Assembly: GCA_905250125.1 (NCBI GenBank)
Contig: CAJNOL010000655.1
Span: 2,348 to 66,347, forward strand
DNA: 64,000 bases
Source: Rotaria sordida
Lineage: Eukaryota; Rotifera; Eurotatoria; Philodinida; Philodinidae
Direction of reading: 5' to 3'
Shown here in pieces: positions 1-11,145 of the stretch (within the stretch, counting starts at the first letter, position 1; each line of letters starts with the position of its first letter). The translations under genes and the position numbers were made by a program. The notes under the pieces are model-generated. The model searched no databases. It had not been told where the DNA came from and worked only from the letters and a program-made list of their open reading frames with translations.

Positions 1-300
1 AAAAATCAACAACATTTGGAATAGCTCAAAAAGAAAAACATAGATGGCCACAAGGTGTATATGAAGCATCAACGATACGATTAGATCACAAGTGATCACA
101 TAATTAGATTCATATGAATGATATTTTCTATAACTAATTATGGATAAGATTGAAAATATTCATCTAGTTATTATAGAACATCTTTATGTACTTAATCCAT
201 CTATTGATATTTTCAATTTAATTAATAATGATCTTCGATGAATTCTTCATATTAACATTATTTGATGAAATATAATTGAATAATGAAATAATAAGACAAA

Positions 301-675
301 CAAGTTCATCAATCATTTTATTTTTACAAAAAATTTATTATAGTGAAGCTTTCGATTCCTTTCATAGGATCGTTTTCAACACTAAAGTTTAATGAAAGAG
401 CATTTTTTTATATATATACGAAGAAACAATTGTTTTTTTGTTTTTTTCTATTCTTTTCTAGTCTTTTCTTAAACATTGCACGACGATGACGTCATTTCTC
501 CCCTTCGTAGTGCAATGTTTAAGAAAAGAATAGAAAAAAAACCAATTATTTCTTCGTATGTATATAAGAAAATACTCTTTCATTAAACTTTAGTGTTGAA
601 AATGACCCTATGAAAGAAGTTGAAAGCTGCACTGTAATAATTTTTTGAAAAGATAAAATGATTAATGAACATGAA
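301..675. repeat. Foldback (inverted repeat) element
   Basis: The two halves are imperfect reverse complements. The left arm runs about 301-488 and the right arm about 503-675. The inner stem reads CATTGCAC at 474-481 against GTGCAATG at 510-517, around a loop of roughly 14 bases. I see no coding capacity and no clear target-site duplication. It looks like a MITE or foldback relic. Confidence 0.85.
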
Positions 676-839
676 CACTTCACTAAACAGTACATTGAAT
701 TGATTCATTCTTTTATTCTTGTTTAGCTATAAAATATTTAGAAAATCTTTATAAGAATTTATGTATAATTCATTCAAACCATCAACAATAAACAAATCAA
801 AAACTTCTTCTGCACTTCCTTCTCCTCAACTATCAATTG

Positions 840-1650
840 ACATAAGACAATTTGTCTATCAAAGATTTCTTTAATATCTATTTTGATTTAGAAAATGAAG
901 AAATATGCCTATCTACTAATATTATTGAGAAAGTAAAATGTTGAATTGAAGTGAATGAAGTTAGACAAACATTTATATTGTATTCTGTACTATCTGTTGT
1001 TTTTTTTTCTTTTTTGTGATTAATAGAATATTGATGAAAAGAAGCTAAAATAATCATTGACTAGAATAAAAACAGCTCTGACATCAATCGAATAAAGTAC
1101 TATTGAAAATAACGATTCAAAGACATATTCATTAGTACATCCATGTTTAACAAGTTCAGGTATTTCATCATCATTGGATTCGTCGTTGTCTTAGCAACAA
1201 CAACAATCAATTCGTGATAAAGTATCAAGTCATATGAAAGCACTATTTTCAACTTAACCATCAGAAAAAGAAACGATGACCTAGTTGATCAATTAATACT
1301 AGTAGTCAAAGTAATTCAAATAAAAACCATGTACAGAACTTCACTACATCAGTCAACAACGATAACAATTCTTATATTCAGCTACAGACTCAATCGTTGA
1401 ACATTCTCAACAAAAAATACTAATATGATCAATTATTTTGGTGTAAAATGAGAAAAATTCAATAATCAATATTCGAAGTAATAATGACATGAATGATGAA
1501 ACTATAGTTCCAGAACAAAGATCTATTATGATAACTACAAGTGACCCTAGAAGTATTTCTAATGAAAAAAGTGAGATAGACGTGTTGCCTGTTCGACTGC
1601 CAATTATACTGGATCAGACGCGGCGGAATGTTTTGAAATTGGATTAGGAT
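840..1650 (+). pseudogene. Decayed coding-like sequence, family unknown
   Basis: Long stretches read as plausible Ser/Asn/Gln-rich protein but are broken by stops and at least one frame change. About 846-990 reads as an acidic, Leu/Ile-rich segment with one internal TGA. About 1027-1300 contains a run of glutamines followed by SIRDKVSSHMKALFST. From about 1292 a different frame is the better one. Most internal stops are TAA, TAG or TGA where Gln or Arg (CAA, CAG, CGA) would fit. A splice-acceptor-like AG lies just before 1027. I recognise no family. Low-complexity AT-rich DNA can look coding by chance, so confidence is low. Confidence 0.3.
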
Positions 1651-1891
1651 TAACGAAGGGTATCGCGATCGGGTTTTCGAGTAACTGATATCTCCACCAA
1701 TCTTGAAGAATTTTCGTTTTTGTCTAGCGATGTCTCAGCGTACCATTCCTTTTTTGCTCACCAGTTCTCAAAAACCGTTCGATCCCGGCCTCGAATCCAC
1801 TAGATTTGAACAACATTTTTTTCGGTTAGTCTCCTCAGTCATTAGTCGTTCCGCAATTCTGGTGACCTCGGAACACTCCTGTGGTCAGTAG
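1580..1891 (+). other. GC-richer patch with short ORF, unrecognised
   Basis: This stretch is clearly richer in G and C than its surroundings. It is open in one frame from 1703 (a 62-residue reading) and similarly open just upstream. I recognise no domain, start context or splice structure. It may continue the decayed sequence upstream or be part of an old transposon. Confidence 0.2.
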
Positions 1892-2257
1892 AAGTTTATG
1901 TATTATCAAAAAATAACTTCACATATATCAGCATGAGGTAAATTGAGTAATTTCAAGCGGTAAGCCGTTTCAGACTATTCAGTTGTGTTGTTTTCAAAAA
2001 AAAATACTGTGCTATCTCATTCTGTCCTTTATGTATAGAAAATATGGGTATGGATCTGAGTATCGATTGACATATGAGTCATACCGGCATCCACACTCAC
2101 ACTCATTCACCTACGGCCTCATATTTCGATTAGAAGGAATCATATAATGATCTTCCACGGCATCGGTAGAATCATTATACCACATGCTTTCAAAACTTAT
2201 AAGAACTAGATATTTCGGTAAGTATAAAAATAAACCTTTTTCAGGCTATATTTATGC
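1892..2257. other. Intergenic, nothing recognised
   Basis: AT-rich sequence between the decayed stretch and the mariner element. It contains a short GTGTGAGTGT-like patch on the minus strand near 2090-2110 but no supported gene. Confidence 0.5.
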
Positions 2258-3136
2258 CATTGGCGCATAAGTTCTGAGAATTTTTTTTTCTGGTTTAATA
2301 ATAACTTTATTTTTCAACAAAGATATGCAACATCAATCAACAATATAATCGTCATTATTTTCGACAACCTTCGCCCATCTTTCTAGCAATAGTTCAATTC
2401 CAAGTCTGTACAAACTACCCGGTTTTGATTCGAAAAAGGCAGTTAGATCGGATTTCAGCTTATTGAAGTCTTCGTAGTGTTTATTGCACAGGTAGTTATG
2501 AAGAGATAGGAACAGATGATAATCGGATGGTGCAAGGTCTGGTGACCACGGCAGGTGCGGAAGAACTTCCCATCCTAACTGTTCGATTTTTTGCTGAGTC
2601 AACTGTGCCACATTAGGTCGACTATTGTCATGGAGAAGGATGACGGCTGTTTGATTCGCCAAAGCCGGTCGCTTTTGAGATAGAACTTCATTTAATCGCT
2701 GCAATTGTTGAGAGTAGACATTGACGGTAATCGTTTGATTGATATCTAACAGCTCGAAACAGATGACACCTTTCATATCCCACCAGATGCACAACATCAT
2801 CTTCTTTGGATGCATGTCTGGTTTTACATTCGGAAATGGCTTTTGGTCAGGATCAAGCCACCGCCTTCTGCGACGCACGTTGAGATAACACACCCATTTT
2901 TCATCTCCAGTGACAATTCGATCCAAAAAGGGCTCATGCTTTTGTCTGAAAAGCAATGAAGCACAAATCGATGCTCGGTGAACCAAGTTGTCTTTGGATA
3001 ACTGGTGTAGAACCAAACGTCCATACTTATGTAAAACAATGGCGATTATATTGTTCATTGACGTTGCATATCTTTGTTGAAAAATAAAGTTATTGTTAAA
3101 CCAGAAAAAAAAATTCTCAGAACTTATGCGCCAATG
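2258..3136 (-). mobile_element. Rearranged mariner (Tc1/mariner) element
   Basis: The element is bounded by near-identical inverted repeats of about 104 bp, at 2258-2361 and 3032-3136. Both outer ends start with ATTGGCGCATAAGTTCTGAG, a mariner-type end. This is much longer than the usual mariner terminal repeat of about 30 bp, and the whole element (about 880 bp) is shorter than a typical 1.3 kb mariner. The inner part of the right repeat matches the end of the transposase gene in reverse. It therefore appears that the 5' third was lost and replaced by an inverted copy of the 3' end. Clear TA target duplications are not obvious. Confidence 0.85.
2333..3058 (-). CDS. Mariner transposase, N-terminally truncated
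   Basis: This is a 241-residue reading frame of the DD34D mariner transposase family, closest in pattern to the Hsmar1/SETMAR type. The catalytic triad is intact: D52 in TGDEKW, D144 in LLHDNSRPN and D179 in APSDYHLF, with 34 residues between the last two. Full-length mariner transposases are near 345 residues and carry two N-terminal helix-turn-helix domains that bind the terminal repeats; these are missing. The first ten or so residues (MNNIIAIVLH) are encoded by the inverted copy of the gene's own 3' end and are not transposase sequence. The stop falls inside the left terminal repeat. The catalytic core could fold, but the protein should not bind its ends, so it is probably non-functional. 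There is no internal frameshift, which suggests a fairly young rearrangement. Confidence 0.9.
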   Translation of the reverse strand: MNNIIAIVLHKYGRLVLHQLSKDNLVHRASICASLLFRQKHEPFLDRIVTGDEKWVCYLNVRRRRRWLDPDQKPFPNVKPDMHPKKMMLCIWWDMKGVICFELLDINQTITVNVYSQQLQRLNEVLSQKRPALANQTAVILLHDNSRPNVAQLTQQKIEQLGWEVLPHLPWSPDLAPSDYHLFLSLHNYLCNKHYEDFNKLKSDLTAFFESKPGSLYRLGIELLLERWAKVVENNDDYIVD

Positions 3137-4732
3137 TAATAGTTAGTTTTGATACCTGTCGATCACATAATTCTACGATTTGTTTAGTTCACGTATCACT
3201 TTATATAGATAAGATAGAACGTGTTGCTATGAATCATAACGGCCAATTTAGTGAGTTTACTGTTGTCTGAGTTTTTTAGTTTTCTTCATCACAACATATA
3301 AATAAATGTATTAGAGCTTTCCATCCCCGCACTAAAATAAGGTTTACTTTATCAAGTAAAGTTAAGCTTGCGTGCGATCAAGTCTTAAATTCATAATTCG
3401 ATTGATGCTGAGCATAACAGTGACAAATTTGGGTGATGTCGTGTTTATTAATGCCAATTCTAGGTGAAGCTGATCCTAGTAGAATCAATTTTGGGTGAGG
3501 CTCAGGCCTTGCTCAGCTTATACGTTTCACCGCCGATGTACTTAATCAAGCACTAATTAAACCATTAAACTGTTTATGGAAACAAATAAAAAATCGACAT
3601 GATCATCATCTGTATGTATTAATCGTTTAAATGAAAAAGTAATGTTATTTGAATAAACATATTTTATTTATAAGACCTTTTTTCTTTCAGATTCATTCCT
3701 TAACAATTATAGACGAGATAAATACACCAAATATTGAATTATTACTTCATTGAGCCATATAACTTCGTACTATTGTACATTATCTTCTTGAAAACTCTAT
3801 GTTCATTTTAGAACAACGTAATTTATTTGGACATATGCCTTATTCTCTTTGTATCAACTTTCAATGATCTTATAGGCTAAAAATACGTCTGAATACATCG
3901 CAATATCATGTTAATCAATGTTATCTTTCTTTACTTCGCACAGTAATATTCTTGTTGCTCTTCCGAAAAAATTTATTGTTGAAAGCGTGAATCTTGTAGA
4001 GAATTTTTCTATGTCTACAAAACTCTTATATTAGAAATCACAACCGATTACATCAATTAAGTCATTTATCTTTGATAACTTATAAATAACAAAATTAAAC
4101 AGCTTTCCTTAGTCTTAGTAACAATCTTAGTGCAGATCTTATGAAATACATACATAAATTTTGCGCGACATGTCTATGTAAATAGACGATCAAATTTAGA
4201 ACAACGCCCTATGTTAATTTTTATTTCATAGATCTTTGTTTCGTGAGATGCATATTCAGTCTGTTGTTGTGAGTACGGAAAGCTTTAACTCTGGCTATTT
4301 ATAACTTGACAAGGTTATTCAAGTTCAGTGATATAATCAGTTTTGATTTCAAATATAAGAACATCATACAGATAATGGTTCCTTAAAAATCCACACTTTA
4401 AAAAAACAAACATTTTTTACATTCTTCAATGAGTGAATGAGACCATGCAAGAAGGTCTATTTGTGATTAGTCTATAGATAGAAGACGAACAACACAATTT
4501 TCCAACATGAAATTATTGATTCAAATAGAATAGTACATGTAATTCGTAGTGTTCTTATTAATACTATATCCAACAATAAATTGACAAAATATCATATAAA
4601 AAAAGTCTTTTGTTGAATTCTTCAAAATTTTCGATATAGGTCAGAAAAGCAATGTCATTATCATCCATAGTCAAACGAAAGCTATGATAAAAAGTATCTG
4701 TTATGTAAAGCACAATTTCGTCTATTGAATCA
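3137..4732. other. Intergenic, nothing recognised
   Basis: About 1.6 kb of AT-rich DNA with no supported reading frame, RNA gene or repeat. Confidence 0.5.
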
Positions 4733-5312
4733 TATTTACTTAGGGCATACCAAAAGTTCTGGCCACAGCGTTTAAAGGATATTTTCGGATAAGGGGACCT
4801 ATTAAGAAATGAAAAACCAAATATACCATGTTGTAGAGCTTTTTGAGGCGCATCGAATGGTATATAGTAAATCCTGTTTTCATAAAGTTTTAAAGGGACT
4901 AGGGTCAATTTACTGATAGATGAATACACATTCACACCCAAGCATGATAAGTTTCTGAATATTGTAGTTCTTGGTGTTAATTGAAAGTATTTGTGAAATC
5001 TTTTTTCTCATATACGATTTTGTAGAGGTTTTGGCGGGCTACAACCTCCTATATGTAGCATCTCTGATCATCTTGTCAGTATGAGTATGGGCGGATGTGA
5101 GTGTGGGTGTGTAGTCGTTTATCAGTAAATTGATTCTAGGTCCTTCAAAGTCCTATGAAAACAAGATTTACTATATACCATTCAATACGCTTCAAAAAGC
5201 TCTACAACATGGTATATTTGGTTTTTCATTTCTCAATAGATCCTCTTATCCGAAAATATTCTTTAAATGCCGTGGTCAGAACTTTTGGCATGCCCTAAGT
5301 AATAAAGAAAAT
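4733..5312. repeat. Foldback element, IPFD-type arms
   Basis: Arms of about 200 bp at 4733-4935 and 5105-5312 are reverse complements with scattered mismatches, separated by about 170 bp. Each arm, read inward-to-outward, can be translated to a peptide containing Y-I-P-F, then KALQHGIFGFSFLNRS, then QNFW. The same DNA motif (ACCATTCGATG followed by a related segment) occurs in the long foldbacks at 12.7 and 19.1 kb, so these are related families. The open frames over each arm (4564-4941 minus, 5130-5321 plus) are best seen as repeat sequence rather than two genes. Confidence 0.8.
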
Positions 5313-6108
5313 TTCAATTGAGAACAGGAGCGCATATATTTACAAAAATAAAATAGTTGAATAATTTTGGAAGGATGAGAAACATGTTATGATTGTATTG
5401 TCAATAAAAGTTAAACAAATTAATGAAAAATACTTAGAATCTTCTCACTAGTGTACTAGGGACTATGGACAGTAATCTGATAAAAACCAGACAATCGTAG
5501 CTTCATCTAGTTTTTGAGATATACACAAAATAAAAGAAAATAATCTGTTGCTACTTAGATGATTTTGACAATCAATTTATGTGTTGACAATTCCTTTTAT
5601 ATCAAAAAAAATGAATACAGTAAAATTAGAAAAAAGAAATATCTATTGATTGATTGTGCTAGTCCTATAAGACAAGAAACAATGAATGATAACAAAGATT
5701 CATATAGATAAAAATAAATAACTAAATATCTCGAGAAACAATTTTTGTTTAATGATCAGTTATACGATAGATTAATGAGTAGATACTTTAGAAGCTTCTT
5801 TCAATGATCATTGAAATAAACATTTATTCTATATGATTAATAAAATACACATTTGATAGGCGATATTTATTGTTCGATCTTCATTGAGTATTGAAGAAAA
5901 AAACTTGCTTTACTTTTCAAAATGTCTAATAGTGCATTCTCGAGTTATTTATAGAATTCAAAACCAGAGGTAGACAATCTGCGACTAAAATAAAAAATTT
6001 CCCTCACCATAAAAATTCAATTATAGATTTTTCTGGAAAATTGTAAAATATTCTTCTAAGACGGAAAAACAAAAAAGGATGCACCATAATAAATAATTCA
6101 ATTTTACT
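5313..6108. other. Intergenic, nothing recognised
   Basis: AT-rich sequence with no supported gene or RNA. Confidence 0.5.
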
Positions 6109-6985
6109 TTCTATCTTCGAAGCATTGAATAATTATTTTGAACTTTAGTTTTTATGCTAGTAGATAGAAAATTTAGTTTTCTACAAAACTGTTGACTTTG
6201 TCTTTCGAATAGATTTTTTTGTGCCAGAGCGTAGTTACCGAGATTAACAGCTATTCAATCGTACAAGTGCCAAAATCAAATAGCGCAAAAAATTGTTGAG
6301 ATTTTTTAGAACCGGATCTGCTGACATTTGACATACACTACAATATTCTACATAAAACTTTGTATTTTTCAACATGACTTTCAAAGTGTTAGAACAAATA
6401 TTTGGAAGAAAAGATTTGGAATAGAAAATGTCAAATTATCGAAAAGTTGGTTATGGACAAATCTGTGCTGTTGTTTTCAATTGATTCAAAGTAACGTAAA
6501 TATTTCAATTGTTTAAGTGAACTAATGCACCATTTAGTTCAAAATCTAATTGTACATCTAACGGTATGAAAATCGACATTTTGTAGGACGTATCTGACTT
6601 GTGATTTAATAATTTTTCATAATGCACTCAAAAGATATCTTTAGATGTTAGCTCGCAACTTGTTTTCTCCTGAACAAAAAATTCAGAATCATGCTAAAGT
6701 TGTGAACATATGGAGCTAAAAATTTTCTATCTTTTGATGTACAATCCTTAGCTGTTAACATCGGTCTTGATGAACATACACTCACACAAATAGTTTTTTA
6801 TCCGTAGTAAAATAAGAATTTTCAATTTGACAATTCGATAGATTTTTATCTTATAAAGTTTATATCTGCATGAAAAATCTCTCCAAAAAACAAATCGACA
6901 GTTTTGCAGAGGATTAAATTCTCTATTCAGCAAGATCAGAACAAAAAATTTGAACAGATGCTAAAGTCTTCAAAGATAGAAAATA
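6109..6985. repeat. Degenerate foldback element
   Basis: The left arm, about 6109-6275, matches the reverse complement of about 6740-6985. Shared blocks include TTTCTATCTT with GAAG at the outer ends, and CAAAACTGT followed by a T-rich stretch further in. The blocks are collinear, but about 140 bp extra lies in the right arm. The level of mismatch suggests an old copy. Confidence 0.6.
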
Positions 6986-7628
6986 AATATACGACATGTG
7001 TTATAGGATACTGATAATTTTTTTAAAAATTTCCTCGAACAGTCGCTCACGCACGCGGGTAGATTCTGTACCTCTGCTCAAAACATATATATTGTGTTTG
7101 TAGTTTTGATTAGCCAATTGAGACAGTCATGTTTTTAGACGATCAGCGATGATAAAGGATGGAGATCATATTCATTGAATTGAATTCGAATCCTGTGTTC
7201 TAAAAATGATAATAAATCTGCTAGAAGGACTGTCTTGGCATAGATTCGTCCAAAAAAAAAAATGAAGAGATAAGATGATCGTACAATTAATCATAAAAAC
7301 TAAGTTATTTAACACTTAAAAATTGTTTGCATGAAAATAAAAGTTAGTCATTTATGTGAATGATATCATGGAAATAATTACAGTGTATAATTGATATTCA
7401 AATACTTTCATAATAACTATAAAAATATTATGACTAATCTTCTATATAAATATCTGAATTCATTCATGCAAATCGAAACGTATGCTATTACTAATTGATA
7501 ACTATGTGGTGTGTGTGTAGGCAATATGTCATCTTTTTCTTCTCACATATAAAAACTATTACATTTTATAGGTTTTTTTTCTCTACCAGTAAACACAATA
7601 TCCACCCTTCTACATACGAAACGCATAA
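6986..7628. other. Intergenic, nothing recognised
   Basis: AT-rich, no supported gene. A poly-A run lies near 7250-7262. Confidence 0.45.
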
Positions 7629-7784
7629 ATGGGTAACCGAGGAAGTGGTCGTCGTCCACAACCGTATCCAGTTTCTCCAGTTATTATTTCGAACTCTCCT
7701 GGCCCAGTTTATCCTTCTGGTGGCCATCATCGAAACTGTCGTGGATATCCAAGTTATCATCCTGGTCAATATCCTGGATATTGA
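7629..7784 (+). CDS. Possible small Tyr/Pro/Gly-rich peptide
   Basis: A 51-codon frame starts MGNRGSGRRPQPYPVSPV and ends with a PSYHPGQYPGY tail. Composition is rich in P, G, Y, R and H. The stretch is richer in G and C than its surroundings and drops back to AT-rich DNA right after the stop, as a real exon would. A splice-acceptor-like TTATAG lies near 7570, so this could be a last exon. The longer frame covering the same DNA in another register (7495-7824) has less protein-like composition. I recognise no family. Confidence 0.35.
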   Translation: MGNRGSGRRPQPYPVSPVIISNSPGPVYPSGGHHRNCRGYPSYHPGQYPGY

Positions 7785-8042
7785 CCAAGACAACCTTACT
7801 ATTAATGACCATTCATTTAAATAATAGGACAACTAAACTGTATACCTGAACATTTCGTCCTATATATATTTAGTGTAACTAAAATGTATGAAGGAAATAG
7901 CATCGTATTATTTTCTTCATTTTTTTTAAAACAAATGCTATTAATATCAATTTTTGTTAAACATGAATAATCTCTCGAATAAAAACAATCATATCAGTCA
8001 TATCTTACACTAAGAAGAGAAATACTCGAGATGTGCAATTCT

Positions 8043-8612
8043 ATCTTGATTCATTGATACATCATTCGATAGAATATTTTGAGATAAGAAAAAACTTAAA
8101 AGCTTTCGAGTCTACAACGTACTGACGAAGAGTTATGACTGTTTTTACTGAAATTTTTACTGAGAGTCAGACATTCCCAAAAAGCAAAATGAAAAATTTT
8201 AACTTGAAATTTTGTCTATAGATAGACTTAATAGTTATGAGATATTCCCGAAAGTTTCAACGAGAACGAACGTGTCTTTCTCGAGATATTTAATTTAAAA
8301 CAAAACAGCCGTTTACATTAGGAGAACATAAAGATCTATTCTACTTGGAAATTAATTATCTCGAGAAAGACATGTTCATTTTTATTGAGACTTCTAGGAA
8401 TACCCAATAACTATCACATCTATCTGTCGACAAAATTTCAGGTTAAAACTCTTCATTTTGACGTTTTCATAGTGCTTTTCTTCAAGTAAAAGTTCCAGAA
8501 AAACGATCTTAACTTCTCGCCACTACGCCATGAACTCAAATCCTTTGAGACTTTTTCTTATCTCAATATACTCTATTGGATGGTGCATGAATGAGTCAAA
8601 ATAGCAGTGCAC
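8043..8612. repeat. Foldback element
   Basis: The left arm, about 8043-8297, is an imperfect reverse complement of about 8340-8612. Matching blocks include CTTTCTCGAGATA near 8277 and its complement near 8360, AAATTTTGTC, and outer blocks containing TTGAGATAAGAAAAA. The central loop is about 45 bp. It carries no supported gene. Confidence 0.8.
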
Positions 8613-8800
8613 TAGGCATTTGCAAGGTAGGACTAGAACTAAAGTTTTGATTTTTACCAGGATCGGAAGTAGGGCCCATATCGTTGCGATATGGTGCCAG
8701 TACATTATTTCTATCAAGAATTAAACTACACATTGTTATCTTTATTATTCTATTTTGATTAGAAATAACTAAATTGATTCTTTTTATTTACGAAAAAAAA

Positions 8801-9190
8801 ATGTCTTCAAACGATTCCGGCTTTGATTCTAAGAATCAAGATTTTCCGATACCTAGCAATAAGAAAAACCTGAATGGGACAATAAAAGTTTTCTCTATCC
8901 TTTGTTTTGATCTATGCATATAAAGGAATCCTAGTACTATCGGTGAGTTTAAATCATTCATTCGGCTTCTATATAATTATTTGAAGAATATAATACATGT
9001 TACAGAAATAATTACTTCGTTTTAGAAACGAAACAGGATCTAAGGAATCGAAGTTACAGCCAACACAAAACTTTAATCAGGACCGAGACTGGGAACAAAA
9101 AGAAGTGATTTTGCAAGTCCCTGATATGAATGACGTTCGAAATTTTTGCTTTTTCTCCCTCATGCGAAAAACATATTTTTTCTTTTGATA
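8801..9190 (+). CDS. Possible small or decayed gene, unrecognised
   Basis: A frame from 8801 begins MSSNDSGFDSKNQDFPIP and stops at 8921-8923 after 40 codons. A donor-like GTGAGT lies at about 8942 and an acceptor-like TTTTAG near 9025. Beyond it a second coding-like stretch reads NETGSKESKLQPTQNF, then DWEQKEVILQVPDMNDV, ending near 9190. The base composition is more gene-like than the flanks. The stop before the donor prevents a simple two-exon model, so this may be a pseudogene or I may have the wrong frame or junction. No family recognised. Confidence 0.25.
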
Positions 9191-9955
9191 AAATCAATGA
9201 GAAATTCGAGGATAGAAGAAAAAAAAAGGGTAAAATATTCTAATATAATAGAAGAAACTATCCAGGTCAATCGAAACGAATACCATTTTGCGGTCCATTT
9301 TTTCGTCAGTAAACGACAATATTATGGCAGTAAACTAACTGTATTGTCTCGTAATCCTGGACATAGTAATACGGCACTGTATACGGTCGCATATGTGCTA
9401 TCATCTCACTACGATACGGCCATATTTCTGCATGAAGTATTATGATGGTATACAGTCTGTTTAAATATTCAGGTCAAACAAGCACGGTCGTTTACAGACG
9501 TATACGCACACAGTATTTGTCGACCTAAGTATATTTTCTATTTCCATTTTAGAAACAAAATTTTTTATTTTATTCACCAAATTATGAAACAACTTGTTTC
9601 TTGTAAATAATAGATATTCTGTAAATTTTATTTCTAATTCATACACCTGTCTGTCATTGTGAATACTGTTTTAAACAAAAAAATAAAATAAAACAAAATA
9701 AAATAACAAATTACTAGTGACATCTAAAATAAATCAAATTCTATTGGAGAATATTTTAATGAACTGTTTATCAAGTAAATGATAAAATAAACAAAAAAAA
9801 ACCAGTAAATAATAGAATCAAACATTGTCGAGTAGAACAAAAGAGAACAATCAATTAATCTAAACTATTATCTTATTCTTCATATTACTCGATTTCAAAT
9901 CTAATCATTTTTACTTGGTTTTTTTTTCTCTGATTCATTTATCAAAGTAAAACTT
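9191..9955. other. Upstream region of clathrin light chain
   Basis: About 9250-9460 is somewhat GC-richer and partly open in several frames, including one reading NYPGQSKRIPFCGPFF, but has no convincing start or splice structure. The remainder is AT-rich and probably holds the promoter and 5' leader of the gene starting at 9956. Confidence 0.35.
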
Positions 9956-10697
9956 ATGTCGTTCGATGATCCATTTAATACTAATAATGTAGTTACTGAT
10001 GGTAATGTAACAAATAATTTTTATAATTTCAATGATGAAGATCCAGCTGCTGAATTTCTTCAACGAGAAAAACAAGAATTAGGTGATATAACAGGTAATG
10101 ATGATATGAATTCATTTGACAGTCCATTTAATACAAATGCTAATCATTTAACAAACGGTATCTATCAGAAATTTTTCTTCGTTTTTTTTTGACTATCATT
10201 ATAATTAATTAAATTTCGTTTTTCTAGGTGAACATTCATCAAGTATAAATATAGGTAGTCATAATTCAGAAATGTCATCAGATACAAATGTATCACAATA
10301 TGAAGCATTATCACAATTGAATGAACCGGAAAAAATTCAAAAATGGAAAGAAGAATTTTCTACACGTATTAATAAAAAAGATGTTGAAGAAGAAACAAAA
10401 TGTAAAGAAATGCGTGAACAAGCAAAAAAAGAATTAGATGATTTTTATAAACAACGTATTGAACAAATGGAACGTATTAAAGGACAAAATCGTTTAAATA
10501 ATCGTACATTAGAAGATGATATATTTAATAATGATGATAATTCATTAAAAACATCAAATGGAAAATTTAATGATTGGGATAAAATAACAAGTTTATGTGA
10601 ATTTAATCCAAAAAATAATCGTTCACAAAAAGATTTAACACGTTATAGAAGTATTTTACTTCAATTAAAACAACAACAACAAACAAGTGGAAAATAA
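9956..10697 (+). CDS. CLTA: Clathrin light chain
   Basis: Two exons, 9956-10157 and 10228-10697, joined by a 70 bp GT-AG intron, encode 223 residues. Vertebrate light chains are about 210-250 residues. The protein begins MSFDDPFN and has the acidic, Gly/Asn-rich N-terminal region with DEDPAAEFL. A charged helical segment follows (EKIQKWKEEFSTRI, then KEMREQAKKELDDFYKQR), the heavy-chain-binding coiled coil. The C-terminus has W-D-K-I-T-S-L-C-E-F-N, typical of the family. It coats clathrin triskelia at the plasma membrane and trans-Golgi and tunes lattice assembly. A TTATCAAAG acceptor-like site ends 9 nt before the ATG. An AATAAA lies at about 10725-10730. Invertebrates usually have one light chain, so the A/B symbol is only nominal. 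Confidence 0.93.
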
Positions 10698-11145
10698 ATT
10701 TTCATATGAAATTATTCTAATTCAAATAAATTACAAATGATATTTGACTTTTAATTTCATTTCCTTTATTTATCTATATCTAAATATAAATATAGTTGTG
10801 GCTTATGCATGTGTCATAGTCGTTGTCTGTGTTTGATAGTACTTTTTTTCATTCCATAATAAGAAAAAAAAATTAAACCGGACACGTTGGATCTGATTTA
10901 TTTATTGCCTCAGATTTTCTCTACTTCTTCTCAATGTGCACTCGCATATAAATTTTTTTTTTTGTATGATCTTTTTTTTCTCACAATTTTAGTTGCTCCT
11001 TGATTTTTCTCTGTTGTTCGTTATTTTTGTTTGTTGTTATATTGCCTATTCTAACCAAAAATTCGATGTGTTTAAAAGTTTTCTTTATCTCTTCCCCGCA
11101 ATATATTAAGAATTATTTATTCAATCTTTCAGATATTTGATCATA
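10698..11145. other. Intergenic between clathrin light chain and TACO1
   Basis: AT-rich with several T runs. It includes the poly(A) signal of the upstream gene and a pyrimidine-rich tract ending in TTTCAG at 11132, 13 nt before the next ATG. Confidence 0.55.

Noticed and set aside
840-1650. Gene using a reassigned genetic code (TAA/TAG as Gln)
   Set aside because: All other genes here use TAA or TGA as true stops and the stretch also needs a frameshift and TGA as Arg, so simple decay is the better explanation.
4564-4941. 125-codon minus-strand frame and its partner at 5130-5321
   Set aside because: Both cover arms of one inverted repeat and lack splice or promoter context, so I describe the DNA as a repeat rather than two genes.
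5085-5115. GTGTGAGTGTGGGTGTG-like patch resembling bdelloid telomere repeat TGTGGG
   Set aside because: Only one or two degenerate units are present; too short to call an internal telomeric tract.
7495-7832. Overlapping plus- and minus-strand frames of 109 and 88 codons
   Set aside because: They overlap the better 51-codon frame in other registers and have an unnatural composition.
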